Below, piece after piece: positions 1 through 8,356 of a DNA stretch of 64,000 nucleotides. The translations under genes and the position numbers were made by a program. The notes beneath the pieces are model-generated. The model did no database searches, had not been told where the DNA came from, and worked only from the letters and a program-made list of their open reading frames with translations. Origin of the DNA: Pseudomonas sputi. GTDB lineage: Bacteria > Pseudomonadota > Gammaproteobacteria > Pseudomonadales > Pseudomonadaceae. Location of the stretch: assembly GCF_021603585.1 (NCBI RefSeq), contig NZ_BQHI01000013.1:62001-126000 (forward strand). Direction: 5' to 3'. Each line of letters begins with the position of its first letter. Position 1 is the first letter of the stretch.

Positions 1-742
1 TGATTGCTGCCCCCATCATCAGCGTGATCAGGCCGACCTGAATCCACTGGGTGTGGGCGATGCCGAACAGGTAGTCCAGACCGGAGTTGAGATGGAGCAC
101 GCCGAAGCCCATGTCCGCACCGAGGCCGAACACCGTGGCGATGATGCCGAAGCCGTCCACCGCGTAGCCGATGGGGCCGTTGATGCGCTTGCCGATCAGC
201 GGATACAGCGCCGAACGCAAGGCCAGTGGCAGGTTGTGCCGATAAGCGAAATACGCCAGCGCCATGCCGACGAAAGCGAACACGCCCCAGCCGTGCAGGC
301 CCCAGTGCAGAAACAGAATCTGCATCGCCTGACGCGCCGCGTCCGCCGTGCCAGCCTCACCTTGCGGCGGCTGAAGCATGTGGGTCAGCGGTTCGGACAC
401 ACAGAAGAAAAACAGCGTGATGCTGATCCCGGCGGCGAACAGCATGCCGGCCCAGGACAGGTAACTGAATTCGGGTTCGTCGTGGTCGGCACCGAGTTTG
501 ATCTTGCCGTAGCCCGACAATGCGGTGACCACCACGAAGATCAGATACAGGGTCATCGCGAGCATGTAGTACCAGCCGACCGTGTTGGCCGCCCAGTTCT
601 GCGCTTCGAGAAGCCAGGCACCGGCCTGTTCCGGCATGGCGATGACTGTCAGGCCGAACAGCAGAATCACCGTCGCGGCGAACCAGAACACCGGCGGATT
701 CATGCGCACCAGACCGCTGGCGGGGGTGGACGATGCACTCAT
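1..742 (-). CDS. betT: BCCT-family choline/betaine transporter, 5' part only
   Basis: The gene runs off the left edge, so only the first ~247 residues are present. Translating the minus strand gives a hydrophobic protein with successive membrane segments at about residues 17-37, 52-75, 90-118 and 145-165. The stretches SWAGMLFAAGI, SEPLTHMLQPP and GKRINGPIGYAVD strongly resemble E. coli BetT, the proton-coupled high-affinity choline transporter of the inner membrane (recognition from memory). The BCCT tryptophan signature would lie beyond the edge. The ATG is preceded by a GAGGTG ribosome-binding site. A 12-bp perfect inverted repeat about 90 bp upstream fits a BetI operator, which supports choline control. 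The betIBA genes are not beside it on the visible side. Family call is firm; the exact substrate is inferred. Confidence 0.85.
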   Translation of the reverse strand, partial: MSASSTPASGLVRMNPPVFWFAATVILLFGLTVIAMPEQAGAWLLEAQNWAANTVGWYYMLAMTLYLIFVVVTALSGYGKIKLGADHDEPEFSYLSWAGMLFAAGISITLFFFCVSEPLTHMLQPPQGEAGTADAARQAMQILFLHWGLHGWGVFAFVGMALAYFAYRHNLPLALRSALYPLIGKRINGPIGYAVDGFGIIATVFGLGADMGFGVLHLNSGLDYLFGIAHTQWIQVGLITLMMGAAI

Positions 743-833
743 GAACGGTGCACCTCAAGGGGTTGGAAAATGGCTGAAATGATCGGACTCAGCAAAGGCA
801 AGCCTCCTGTTGTGAGCGGGCAGCGAACCGCCG

Positions 834-863
834 GTTTAACTTGAATGAACGTTCAAGTTAAAC
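834..863. promoter_or_regulatory. betI operator: Palindromic operator, probable BetI site
   Basis: A 12-bp perfect inverted repeat, GTTTAACTTGAA and TTCAAGTTAAAC, with a 6-bp spacer TGAACG. It lies 92 bp upstream of the betT start. BetI (TetR family) binds palindromes of the TTGAA...TTCAA type in choline promoters, so this is the likely choline-responsive repressor site. The assignment is by resemblance only. Confidence 0.6.
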
Positions 864-950
864 ATGGATAGCGCGCAAGGACTAATCGCAGGGCTCAGCG
901 GTACCTTTCGTACGCTAGCTCAAGGAGAGGTATGACGCTGTGGCGAGGAC

Positions 951-995
951 GATCGTTCCCAAGTGATCGTTCCCACGCTCGGCGTGGGAATGATC
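951..995. repeat. Intergenic inverted repeat, TTCCCACGC family, plus partial copy
   Basis: An imperfect palindrome with GATCGTTCCCACGC on the left and GCGTGGGAATGATC on the right (965-995) sits just after epsC. A partial copy of its left arm, GATCGTTCCC, is at 951-960. The same family recurs near 3138, 21844, 34707, 36785 and 49021, always between genes. It could act as a transcription-terminating hairpin for epsC. Confidence 0.75.
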
Positions 996-1006
996 AGGTG
1001 CAATCG

Positions 1007-1933
1007 TTACTTCTGCGTCCCGTCATCATGCTGCAGATTGGCCTGGGTCAGGTTGCACCCGGCCGGCACGCTGCGGGTCAGCCACACGTTGCCGCCGATG
1101 GTCGAGCCTTTGCCGATGGTGATCCGCCCGAGAATCGTCGCCCCGGCGTAAATCACCACATCGTCCTCGACGATCGGATGGCGTGGATGGCCCTTCTGCA
1201 ACTGGCCGTCCTCGTCCGCCGGGAAGCGTTTGGCGCCGAGGGTCACCGCCTGATAAATCCTGACGCGCTCGCCGATGATCGCGGTCTCGCCGATCACCAC
1301 GCCGGTCCCGTGGTCGATGAAGAAACTGCGGCCGATCTGTGCGCCCGGGTGAATATCGATGCCGGTCGCCGAGTGGGCGATTTCCGAACTGATCCGCGCC
1401 AGCAGCGGCAGGCCTGCGCGATACAAATGGTGGGCCAGACGATGGTGAATCACCGCCAGAATGCCCGGATAGCACAGCAGCACTTCATCGACGCTGCGCG
1501 CCGCCGGATCGCCGTGATACGCCGCCAGCACATCGGTGTCGAGCAGGCTGCGCAGGCCCGGCAGTGCGAGGGCGAAATCCTGGATGATCCTGATCGCCTG
1601 CGCCTCGACTTCGGTGTCGGCCTGGGCGTTGTGACGGGCGACGTAACGCAACTCGAGTCGTGCTTGGGCCAGCAACGCATTCAGTGCGACGTCGAGGGTG
1701 TGGCCGACGTAGAAATCCTCGCTCTCCTCACGCAGATCCACCGGCCCCAGCCGCATCGGAAACAGTGCGCCGCACAAGGCTTCAAGGATCTGCGCCATCG
1801 CATCGCGGGAGGGCAATTCGCGCCCGCCCTGCTCGCCGCTGGCACGGCCATTTTGTGCACGCCACTGATCCCGCGCGGCACGCAGCTGGTTGACGATGGT
1901 CTGCAATTGCCAATGGCTGGAACGCTCGCTCAC
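1007..1933 (-). CDS. epsC: Serine O-acetyltransferase, EpsC/SrpH type
   Basis: A 308-residue cytoplasmic enzyme that acetylates L-serine with acetyl-CoA to give O-acetylserine, the carbon skeleton for cysteine. The N-terminal half is helical. The C-terminal third (about residues 195-290) is a left-handed beta-helix of hexapeptide repeats: [19 protein letters not shown], then [26 protein letters not shown] and [14 protein letters not shown]. This order and length fit the EpsC subgroup rather than short CysE. The start is GTG, chosen because a GAGGAG ribosome-binding site lies about 10 bases upstream. The gene is divergent from the D-cysteine desulfhydrase gene and next to the cystine importer, so the local theme is cysteine homeostasis. 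Confidence 0.88.
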   Translation of the reverse strand: MSERSSHWQLQTIVNQLRAARDQWRAQNGRASGEQGGRELPSRDAMAQILEALCGALFPMRLGPVDLREESEDFYVGHTLDVALNALLAQARLELRYVARHNAQADTEVEAQAIRIIQDFALALPGLRSLLDTDVLAAYHGDPAARSVDEVLLCYPGILAVIHHRLAHHLYRAGLPLLARISSEIAHSATGIDIHPGAQIGRSFFIDHGTGVVIGETAIIGERVRIYQAVTLGAKRFPADEDGQLQKGHPRHPIVEDDVVIYAGATILGRITIGKGSTIGGNVWLTRSVPAGCNLTQANLQHDDGTQK

Positions 1934-2064
1934 GGTAAAGACTCCTCACGGGCGGCCGGACGGTCTGGCCGCGTCAACGGCGACTACTTTACGGCAACCC
2001 CACGGGCGCGAATTAAGAACCGATAGTGCTGGCTTAAGCACGTTTGGCTATAAGCGATTGGCGG

Positions 2065-2093
2065 TTGCCCCGGTAAATCGGCGTGCCTATAGT
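2065..2093 (+). promoter_or_regulatory. Sigma70-type promoter for dcyD
   Basis: TTGCCC and TATAGT hexamers separated by 17 bases end 30 bases upstream of the dcyD start. The spacing is ideal and the -10 is strong. No activator site is evident. Confidence 0.5.
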
Positions 2094-2123
2094 CCTGACA
2101 TCTCCTTGCATCAGTACGGAACC

Positions 2124-3128
2124 ATGTCCACACAACCGATCAAACAACAGCTGGATCGCTTTAACCGCCTCGACCTGCTCGGCCAACCGACCCCACTGGA
2201 AAAGCTCGAACGTCTGTCCACCTGGCTCGGCCGCGATGTCTACATCAAGCGTGATGACCTGACGCCGCTGGCCATGGGCGGCAACAAGCTGCGCAAACTC
2301 GAATACCTTGCCGCCGATGCCATCGCCCAAGGCGCGGACACCCTGATCACCGCCGGTGCACTGCAATCGAACCACGTTCGCCAGACCGCCGCGCTGGCCG
2401 CGAAACTGGGCCTGGGTTGCGTAGCGCTCCTGGAAAACCCACTGGGCACCGACGACAGCAACTACACCGGCAACGGCAATCGCCTGCTGCTGGACCTGTT
2501 CGACACCAAGGTCGAGCTGGTCGACAACCTCGACAACGCCGACGAACAACTGGCCGCCCTCGCCGTGCGCCTGCGCAGCAACGGCAAGAAGCCGTATCTG
2601 GTACCGATCGGTGGCTCCAACGCCCTCGGCGCGCTGGGTTACGTGCGCGCCGGGCTGGAGCTGGCAGAACAGATCAAGGACACCGGCCTGCAATTCTCAG
2701 CCGTGGTCCTGGCCTCAGGCAGTGCCGGTACCCACAGCGGTCTGGCGCTGGCCTTGAGTGAAGCCCTGCCACAACTGCCCGTGATCGGCGTGACGGTATC
2801 GCGCAGCGAAGAAGACCAGCGTCCGAAAGTTCAGGGCCTGGCCGAGCGCACCGCCGAGCTGCTGGGTGTGGCGTTGCCAGACAGCTTCAAGGTCGAGTTG
2901 TGGGACGAATACTTCGGCCCGCGTTACGGCGAGCCGAATGCCGGGACGCTGTCGGCAGTGAAACTGCTGGCCAGCCAGGACGCCGTGCTGCTCGATCCGG
3001 TCTACACCGGCAAGGCCATGGCCGGGCTGCTCGACGGCATCGGCCGCGGGCGTTTCGACGACGGCCCGATCATCTTCCTGCACACCGGCGGCGCCCCGGC
3101 GTTGTTTGCGTACAAGGATTTTCTCTGA
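2124..3128 (+). CDS. dcyD: D-cysteine desulfhydrase (PLP-dependent)
   Basis: A 334-residue enzyme that breaks D-cysteine into pyruvate, ammonia and sulfide. It belongs to the ACC deaminase/D-cysteine desulfhydrase branch of fold-type II PLP enzymes. Visible marks are [15 protein letters not shown] with the probable Schiff-base lysine K55, [17 protein letters not shown] as the conserved substrate-loop region, and the C-terminal [13 protein letters not shown]. An in-frame extension upstream to 1890 was rejected, because [10 protein letters not shown] at 2124 matches the family start and the promoter hexamers at 2065-2093 lie before it. It precedes tcyJLN on the same strand, as in other bacteria where cystine uptake and D-cysteine degradation travel together. 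Confidence 0.87.
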   Translation: MSTQPIKQQLDRFNRLDLLGQPTPLEKLERLSTWLGRDVYIKRDDLTPLAMGGNKLRKLEYLAADAIAQGADTLITAGALQSNHVRQTAALAAKLGLGCVALLENPLGTDDSNYTGNGNRLLLDLFDTKVELVDNLDNADEQLAALAVRLRSNGKKPYLVPIGGSNALGALGYVRAGLELAEQIKDTGLQFSAVVLASGSAGTHSGLALALSEALPQLPVIGVTVSRSEEDQRPKVQGLAERTAELLGVALPDSFKVELWDEYFGPRYGEPNAGTLSAVKLLASQDAVLLDPVYTGKAMAGLLDGIGRGRFDDGPIIFLHTGGAPALFAYKDFL

Positions 3129-3137
3129 TGCGCTCGC

Positions 3138-3160
3138 TCCCACGCTCTGCGTGGGAATGC
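3138..3160. repeat. Intergenic inverted repeat, TTCCCACGC family
   Basis: TCCCACGC and GCGTGGGA arms with a 3-base loop, ten bases after the dcyD stop. It is the same family as the copy at 965-995 and may end the dcyD transcript. Confidence 0.7.
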
Positions 3161-3218
3161 AGCCGGAATACGAAAAACGCATATTCCGCAGATGAATAAC
3201 AATTGGAAAATTCATTAT

Positions 3219-3247
3219 TTTCCATTCTAAAAGAACCACCCTATAGT
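3219..3247 (+). promoter_or_regulatory. Candidate promoter of tcyJLN
   Basis: TTTCCA and TATAGT hexamers are 17 bases apart, 126 bases upstream of tcyJ. The -35 is poor and is embedded in an AT-rich patch (GGAAAATTCATTATTTTCC), which would suit activator control such as CysB. The activator is an inference. Confidence 0.4.
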
Positions 3248-3372
3248 CTCGCCGCAGGCGAATTTCGCGAGAGACGCATAAGCTGCTTTAAGGCAGGATA
3301 GCGCTGTCGTCCAATTCCCGGATTCGCCAACTTTCCTTAAGCGTCTTCCATAAGAAAACACAGGGGCTTGTC

Positions 3373-4173
3373 ATGATTCTTTCCGCACTACGTCGAAATC
3401 TGCTGGTCGGTTCGCTGGGCCTGGCACTGAGCGCCGGTCTGCTGGGGCAGGCGGTTGCCGGTGAGCAACTGCAACAGATCAAGGACAAAGGCGTTATCAA
3501 CGTCGGCCTGGAAGGCACTTACCCACCGTTCAGCTTCGTCGATGCCGACGGCAAGCTGTCGGGTTTCGAAGTCGAACTGTCCGAAGCCCTGGCCAAGAAG
3601 CTGGGCGTGAAGGCCAAGATTCAGCCGACCAAATGGGACGGCATCCTCGCGGCCCTGGAATCCAAGCGTCTGGATGTCGTGGTCAATCAAGTGACCATCT
3701 CCGAGGAGCGCAAGAAGAAGTATGACTTCTCCGAGCCGTACACCGTGTCCGGGATTCAGGCGCTGGTGTTGAAGGACAAGGCCGCCGCGCTGAACATCAA
3801 GACAGCCGCTGACCTGTCCGGCAAGAAAGTCGGCGTGGGCCTGGGCACCAACTACGAGCAGTGGGTTCGCGCCAACGTGCCGGGTGCCGACGTTCGCACC
3901 TACGACGATGATCCGACCAAGTTCGCCGACCTGAACAACGGCCGTACCGACGCGATCCTGATCGACCGTCTGGCGGCACTGGAATACGCCAAGAAAGCGC
4001 CGAAAACCGTCGCCGCCGGTGAACCGTTCTCCCGTCAGGAAGCCGGTATTGCCCTGCGCAAAGGCGAGCCTGAACTGCTGGCCGCCGTGAACAAGGCCCT
4101 CGACGAACTGCGCGCCGACGGCACCCTTGAGAAGCTGTCCACGAAATACTTCAACGCTGACGTCACCCAATAA
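3373..4173 (+). CDS. tcyJ: Cystine ABC transporter, periplasmic binding protein
   Basis: A 266-residue family 3 solute-binding protein. A signal peptide covers about residues 1-29 (hydrophobic core LLVGSLGLALSAGLLGQ, cleavage after AVAG). The mature part begins EQLQQIKDKGVINVGLEGTYPPF, the typical polar amino-acid/cystine binder opening, followed by PTKWDGILAALESKRLDVV. It delivers cystine (and probably related diamino acids) to TcyL-TcyN. The protein has no cysteine and no methionine after the start, fitting expression under sulfur limitation. Its stop codon overlaps the tcyL start by one base, so the two are translationally coupled. Confidence 0.9.
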   Translation: MILSALRRNLLVGSLGLALSAGLLGQAVAGEQLQQIKDKGVINVGLEGTYPPFSFVDADGKLSGFEVELSEALAKKLGVKAKIQPTKWDGILAALESKRLDVVVNQVTISEERKKKYDFSEPYTVSGIQALVLKDKAAALNIKTAADLSGKKVGVGLGTNYEQWVRANVPGADVRTYDDDPTKFADLNNGRTDAILIDRLAALEYAKKAPKTVAAGEPFSRQEAGIALRKGEPELLAAVNKALDELRADGTLEKLSTKYFNADVTQ

Positions 4174-4838
4174 TGGAAGAGGCTTTCCAACTCGCTCTGG
4201 ACTCCGCGCCCTTCCTGTTGAAGGGCGCGTACTACACGGTAATCCTCAGCCTCGGCGGCATGTTCTTCGGCCTGCTGCTGGGCTTTGGCCTGGCACTGAT
4301 GCGCCTGTCGCGTTTCAAGTCGGTCAGTTGGCTGGCCCGCCTCTACGTGTCGTTCTTTCGCGGCACGCCGTTGCTGGTGCAACTGTTCGTGATCTATTAC
4401 GGCTTGCCGCAATTGGGCATGGAACTCGACCCATTGCCGGCGGCGCTGATCGGCTTCTCGCTGAACATGGCCGCCTACGCCTGTGAAATCCTGCGTGCCG
4501 CGATCGGTTCGATCGAACGCGGCCAGTGGGAAGCCGCTGCGAGCATCGGCATGACCCGCGCGCAGACCCTGCGCCGGGCCATCCTGCCGCAGGCCATGCG
4601 CACGGCCTTGCCGCCGCTGGGCAACAGCTTCATTTCGCTGGTCAAGGACACCGCACTGGCCGCCACCATTCAGGTGCCGGAGCTGTTCCGTCAGGCGCAG
4701 CTGATTACCGCCCGGACTTTCGAAGTCTTCACCATGTATCTTGCCGCCGCGCTGATCTACTGGATTCTGGCCACGGTGCTGTCGCACTTCCAGAACAAGC
4801 TGGAAGAGCGGGTCAATCGGCACGACCAGGAGTCCTGA
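4173..4838 (+). CDS. tcyL: Cystine ABC transporter, permease
   Basis: A 221-residue inner-membrane permease of the HisM/GlnP family. Membrane segments lie near residues 18-42, 55-75, 85-105 and 185-207. The EAA loop is clear in GQWEAAASIGMTRAQTLRRAILPQAMR, the contact site for the ATPase. It starts inside the tcyJ stop codon and ends 3 bases before tcyN, so the three genes form one tight operon for L-cystine uptake. Confidence 0.9.
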   Translation: MEEAFQLALDSAPFLLKGAYYTVILSLGGMFFGLLLGFGLALMRLSRFKSVSWLARLYVSFFRGTPLLVQLFVIYYGLPQLGMELDPLPAALIGFSLNMAAYACEILRAAIGSIERGQWEAAASIGMTRAQTLRRAILPQAMRTALPPLGNSFISLVKDTALAATIQVPELFRQAQLITARTFEVFTMYLAAALIYWILATVLSHFQNKLEERVNRHDQES

Positions 4839-4841
4839 CCC

Positions 4842-5591
4842 ATGATTGTCGTGGAAAAACTGACAAAGCAGTTCAAGGGTCAAGTCGTGCTCAACGGCAT
4901 TGATCTGGTGGTGAAGGAAGGCGAGGTCGTGGCAATCATCGGCCCCAGCGGCTCGGGCAAGACCACGTTCCTGCGCTGCCTGAACTTCCTCGAAGAACCC
5001 ACCAGCGGCCGGATCAAGGTCGGCGAGATCGAGATCGATACCAGCCGCCCGCTGAACCAGCAGCAGAGCCTGGTGCGCAACCTGCGCCAGCACGTGGGTT
5101 TCGTGTTCCAGAACTTCAACCTGTTCCCCCACCGCACCGCCCTGGAAAACGTCATCGAAGGCCCGATCGTGGTCAAGAAGACGCCCCGCGATGCAGCCAT
5201 TGCCCTGGGCAAGAAACTGCTGGCCAAGGTTGGCCTGGCGGGCAAGGAAGACGCCTACCCGCGGCGCCTGTCCGGCGGTCAGCAACAGCGCGTGGCGATT
5301 GCCCGGGCGCTGGCGATGGAGCCGGAAGTGATCCTGTTCGACGAGCCGACCTCGGCCCTCGATCCGGAACTGGTGGGTGAAGTGCTGGCGACCATCCGCG
5401 GCCTCGCCGAGGAGAAACGCACCATGGTGATCGTCACCCACGAAATGGCCTTCGCCCGTGACGTGGCCAACCGCGTAGTGTTTTTCGACAAGGGCGTAAT
5501 CGTCGAACAAGGTGAAGCAAAAGCATTGTTTGCCAATCCAAAAGAAGAACGCACTCGACAGTTCCTGAGCAAGTTCAGAAACAACGGCTGA
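4842..5591 (+). CDS. tcyN: Cystine ABC transporter, ATP-binding protein
   Basis: A 249-residue ABC ATPase that powers cystine uptake. Walker A GPSGSGKT is at residues 34-41, the Q-loop lies in VGFVFQNFNLF, the signature is LSGGQQQRVAIARAL, Walker B is VILFDEPTSALD, and the switch histidine is in VIVTHEMAFARDV. Length and architecture are those of the polar amino-acid importer subfamily (GlnQ/HisP/TcyN). It is the last gene of tcyJLN. Confidence 0.9.
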   Translation: MIVVEKLTKQFKGQVVLNGIDLVVKEGEVVAIIGPSGSGKTTFLRCLNFLEEPTSGRIKVGEIEIDTSRPLNQQQSLVRNLRQHVGFVFQNFNLFPHRTALENVIEGPIVVKKTPRDAAIALGKKLLAKVGLAGKEDAYPRRLSGGQQQRVAIARALAMEPEVILFDEPTSALDPELVGEVLATIRGLAEEKRTMVIVTHEMAFARDVANRVVFFDKGVIVEQGEAKALFANPKEERTRQFLSKFRNNG

Positions 5592-6045
5592 CCTGTAAAC
5601 TTTCCTGACTACAAACTTCCAAGGATGGAAGTTTTACTTACACCTTTCCCCGCCAAAACTTAATCCGCAATTGCAGACATATATATGTCCTGCAACAGAC
5701 TCGACCTGATTCAAGTGCATCCACTCGAATCTTCACTGCACGATCCAAGAGCCGTCAGAGCAGGCCAAGCCCGGCAGATCCTGTGGTTAAGTTCGCCGCA
5801 CCAGATAGGTAGAGTGCCTTATCGATGTAGGAGCATTCTGATAAGTCCGTAATTCATAAATTAACTAACCCCATCCATTGACATGCCTTTCGGCTAACTT
5901 TTATCTAGTCACTCATCACAACCCGCTACATCACAAAGACCCTATAACGATTGGCCGAAAGTACTGGTTTTTATTTGCCGGGCAATTCTGGCCTTTTGAA
6001 CTTTCAGAAACGGATTTCGCTGCAAGGCTTCAAGGAGAGGATTTC
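5592..6045. other. 454-base intergenic region
   Basis: This gap between tcyN and the gene at 6046 holds no convincing coding sequence. The only signals seen are a probable sigma70 promoter at 5878-5906 and the ribosome-binding site before 6046. No tRNA or clear intrinsic terminator was found after tcyN. Confidence 0.6.
5878..5906 (+). promoter_or_regulatory. Sigma70-type promoter upstream of the gene at 6046
   Basis: A consensus TTGACA and a TTATCT hexamer are separated by exactly 17 bases, giving a leader of roughly 130 bases before the ATG at 6046. Confidence 0.5.
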
Positions 6046-6810
6046 ATGACCCGCACTTCGCCTATCCCCGAACTGGCCGCGCCGAGCCTGGCGCTATCGC
6101 AAACCAACGGCATCAATCTCGCGGCAGCGGCTCATCTGCTGGTCGATGTGCCGCCCTACCCGGACATGGACACGGGTGATCTGATCGAACTGTTCTGGAA
6201 CAACTGCTACGTCGCCTCCCACGTGCTGACGGAGCAGGACGTCGCCGCCGCGGTCAGCCTGCGAGTGCCGGAGAGCTTCATCGCCAGCGGCTCGTCACGC
6301 ATCCACTATCGGGTCATGCGCGTGGGTCATGGACCGGCGTTGTCGGCAGCAGCACGGGTCACGGTCAAACTCGACTGCCCCGGCGGGCAGCCCCCGGCGG
6401 TGTGCGGTGACGAAAACCAGCAACTGGCCCCGGTGACCCTGCCCGACACCATTCGCCGTCAGGGCGTCAATGCAAACCAGATCAGGCGCGGCGTGCCGCT
6501 GACCATCGAGCCGTATCTGAACATGGCCGATGGTGACGCCATCACCTTGCGCTGGGGCGATGTACGGATGGATCTGGCGCGCATCACCCCGGCCGATATC
6601 GGCAAGCCGATTCAGGTCTGGGTGCCGCCGGCAATCATCACCGAGGCCGGCGAAGACCTGCGGCTGGATGTGACCTACTGCATCCTCGACCGGGTCGGCA
6701 ACAACTCGCGTTGGGCGCCGCCGCGAACGCTGAAGATCGGTTGCGTGAATCCCTACCTCAAGGTGCCGCTCAAGGAAACGCTGAAGGCAGCAGAGCCGCA
6801 AAAAAAATGA
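6046..6810 (+). CDS. Hypothetical protein with two related beta-rich repeats
   Basis: A 254-residue protein that I do not recognise as a named family. The start at 6046 is preceded by AAGGAGAGG at ideal spacing; the longer in-frame extension to 5878 has no such site. It seems to contain two copies of a ~100-residue unit. The first has PYPDMDTGDLIELFW, the second PYLNMADGDAITLRW, each followed by a conserved VP/VPPAI strand region and a -Y.V/-Y.I tail (IHYRVMRVG, VTYCILDRVG). This suggests tandem Ig-like or adhesin-type domains. No signal peptide or membrane segment is visible. It has its own promoter and is probably not part of the flanking sulfur operons. Similar unknown proteins are common in Pseudomonas. 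Confidence 0.7.
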   Translation: MTRTSPIPELAAPSLALSQTNGINLAAAAHLLVDVPPYPDMDTGDLIELFWNNCYVASHVLTEQDVAAAVSLRVPESFIASGSSRIHYRVMRVGHGPALSAAARVTVKLDCPGGQPPAVCGDENQQLAPVTLPDTIRRQGVNANQIRRGVPLTIEPYLNMADGDAITLRWGDVRMDLARITPADIGKPIQVWVPPAIITEAGEDLRLDVTYCILDRVGNNSRWAPPRTLKIGCVNPYLKVPLKETLKAAEPQKK

Positions 6811-6884
6811 GCATCGACGGCCGGTGAGGGACGACTTCCCTCGCCGCCGCACGCTTAACCAGACGGACCACGCCCCCTTCTATA

Positions 6885-6920
6885 CATATTCCTAAAAGTT
6901 AGTTTATTTAAATTTTATAC
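6885..6920. promoter_or_regulatory. AT-rich motif of the ATATTC type, candidate CysB-like site
   Basis: CATATTCCTAAAAGTTAG followed by TTTATTTAAATTTTATAC, about 90 bases before the leader ORF at 7009. Nearly the same string, allowing one gap, occurs at 31826-31858 before the TonB receptor, and weaker relatives are near 26107 and 53277. It is therefore a candidate activator site for sulfur-starvation promoters. Binding by CysB is inferred. Confidence 0.35.
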
Positions 6921-6964
6921 GCGCTTAGGGTATATGAACCGGACCACCGGACATTCTTTCGTTC

Positions 6965-6986
6965 GCCGCACTTTTGCGGCGTTTTT
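6965..6986 (+). terminator. Intrinsic terminator or attenuator before the sfnB leader ORF
   Basis: Stem GCCGCA/TGCGGC with loop CTTT, followed directly by GTTTTT. It lies 154 bases after the 6046 gene and 23 bases before the 7009 leader ORF. It either ends the 6046 transcript or, being downstream of the AT-rich promoter-like patch at 6885, could attenuate the sulfur operon. Confidence 0.6.
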
Positions 6987-7008
6987 CATGAGATGTGAGG
7001 TAGGTAAC

Positions 7009-7077
7009 ATGGTCCGGAACACAATCACCCCAGTGCAGATCGCCAGGGCATTGCGTGCAGCCAGGGAGCGGCACTGA
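7009..7077 (+). CDS. 22-residue leader peptide of the organosulfur operon
   Basis: A short reading frame, MVRNTITPVQIARALRAARE plus RH, preceded by GTGAGG about 9 bases upstream. Its TGA overlaps the ATG of the next gene (TGATG), a typical coupling arrangement. It is basic and predicted helical, and lacks cysteine and methionine after the start. Directly upstream is an intrinsic-terminator hairpin at 6965-6986. I read it as a translated leader that couples ribosomes into the first SfnB gene. It could also be a functional micro-protein or an N-terminal relic. Existence is supported by ribosome-binding site and overlap only. Confidence 0.5.
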   Translation: MVRNTITPVQIARALRAARERH

Positions 7078-8318
7078 TGTCCAGTCTGGCAGACGCAAAC
7101 GTCCAGAGTGTCCTGGACATCGCCCCGTTGTTGTTGCCCGCGCAAGTGCTGCGCAACGACGCTCAAGCCATCAAGGCCGCCCACGAGCTGGCGCAAGTCG
7201 CCCGCGTGCAGGCCGCCAAACGTGACCGTCAGCGCAAGCTGCCGTGGTCGGAAATCGAACAGTTCACCCGCAGCGGCCTCGGCAGCATCGCGATTCCGCG
7301 CGAGTACGGTGGCCCGCAGGTTTCCTTCGTGACCCTGGCCGAAGTGTTCGCGATCATTTCCGCAGCCGACCCGGCATTGGGGCAGATCCCGCAGAACCAG
7401 TTCGGCATCATCAACCTGATCCTCGGCAGCGCCACCGAGCAGCAGAAAAAGCATTTGCTGCAGAGCGTACTCGAAGGCTGGCGCATCGGTAACGCCGGGC
7501 CTGAACGCGGTACCAAGGACACCCTGGAACTGAAAGCGCGCATCACCGCCGACGGCGATGACTACGTGATCAACGGCCAGAAGTTCTACTCCACCGGCGC
7601 ACTGTTCGCCCACTGGGTGGCGGTCAAGGCCCTCAACGATCACGGCAAGCAAGTCCTGGCCTTCGTCCGTCGCGGCACACCGGGATTGCGCATCGTCGAT
7701 GACTGGTCCGGTTTCGGCCAGCGCACCACCGCCAGCGGCACAATCCTGTTGAACAACGTGCGGGTCGATGCCGGCCTGGTGGTGGACAACTGGAAGATCA
7801 ACGAAAAGCCCAACACCCAGGGCGCAGTGTCACAGCTGATTCAAGCGGCGATCGACGCCGGCATCGCCCGTGGCGCCATCGATGATGCCATCGAATTCGT
7901 CAAGACCCGCGCCCGGCCGTGGATCGACGCCAACGTCGAACGGGCCAGCGATGACCTCTACGTGATCGCCGACATCGGCAAACTGAAAATCGAACTGCAC
8001 GCCGCCGAGGCGCTGCTGCGCAAGGCCGGTCAGGTGCTGGATCAGGTGCACGCCGCGCCACTGACCGCCGAGTCCGCCGCCCGCGCCTCGATTGCCGTGG
8101 CTGAAGCCAAGGTGCTGACCACCGAGATCTCGCTGCTGGCCAGCGAAAAACTCTTCGAACTGGCCGGCAGCCGCGCGACCCTCGCCGAATTCAACCTCGA
8201 CCGTCACTGGCGCAACGCCCGGGTGCACACCCTGCACGACCCGGTGCGCTGGAAATACCACGCGGTTGGCGCCTGGCGCCTCAACGGCAAGTTGCCGGCT
8301 CGCCATTCCTGGATCTGA
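7077..8318 (+). CDS. sfnB: SfnB-family sulfur acquisition oxidoreductase (acyl-CoA dehydrogenase fold), copy 1
   Basis: A 413-residue flavoprotein of the acyl-CoA dehydrogenase/two-component monooxygenase fold. The helical N-terminal domain includes GSIAIPREYGGPQVSFVTLAEV. The mid beta-domain has INGQKFYSTGALFAHWVAV and the conserved DDWSGFGQRTT. The C-terminal four-helix bundle ends with DRHWRNARVHTLHDPVRWKY. SfnB proteins are reduced-flavin enzymes of dimethyl sulfone/alkanesulfonate use and are induced by sulfur starvation (family knowledge). There is no methionine after the start and no cysteine in 413 residues. It overlaps the leader ORF by one base and is followed after 38 bases by a paralogue. 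Confidence 0.82.
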   Translation: MSSLADANVQSVLDIAPLLLPAQVLRNDAQAIKAAHELAQVARVQAAKRDRQRKLPWSEIEQFTRSGLGSIAIPREYGGPQVSFVTLAEVFAIISAADPALGQIPQNQFGIINLILGSATEQQKKHLLQSVLEGWRIGNAGPERGTKDTLELKARITADGDDYVINGQKFYSTGALFAHWVAVKALNDHGKQVLAFVRRGTPGLRIVDDWSGFGQRTTASGTILLNNVRVDAGLVVDNWKINEKPNTQGAVSQLIQAAIDAGIARGAIDDAIEFVKTRARPWIDANVERASDDLYVIADIGKLKIELHAAEALLRKAGQVLDQVHAAPLTAESAARASIAVAEAKVLTTEISLLASEKLFELAGSRATLAEFNLDRHWRNARVHTLHDPVRWKYHAVGAWRLNGKLPARHSWI

Positions 8319-8356
8319 CGACCCGAACACTTTTGACCAGATCTCTGGAGAAACAC

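Noticed and set aside
53-844. 263-codon frame on the plus strand at the left edge
   Set aside because: It is antisense to the betT fragment, whose minus-strand translation clearly matches the BCCT family.
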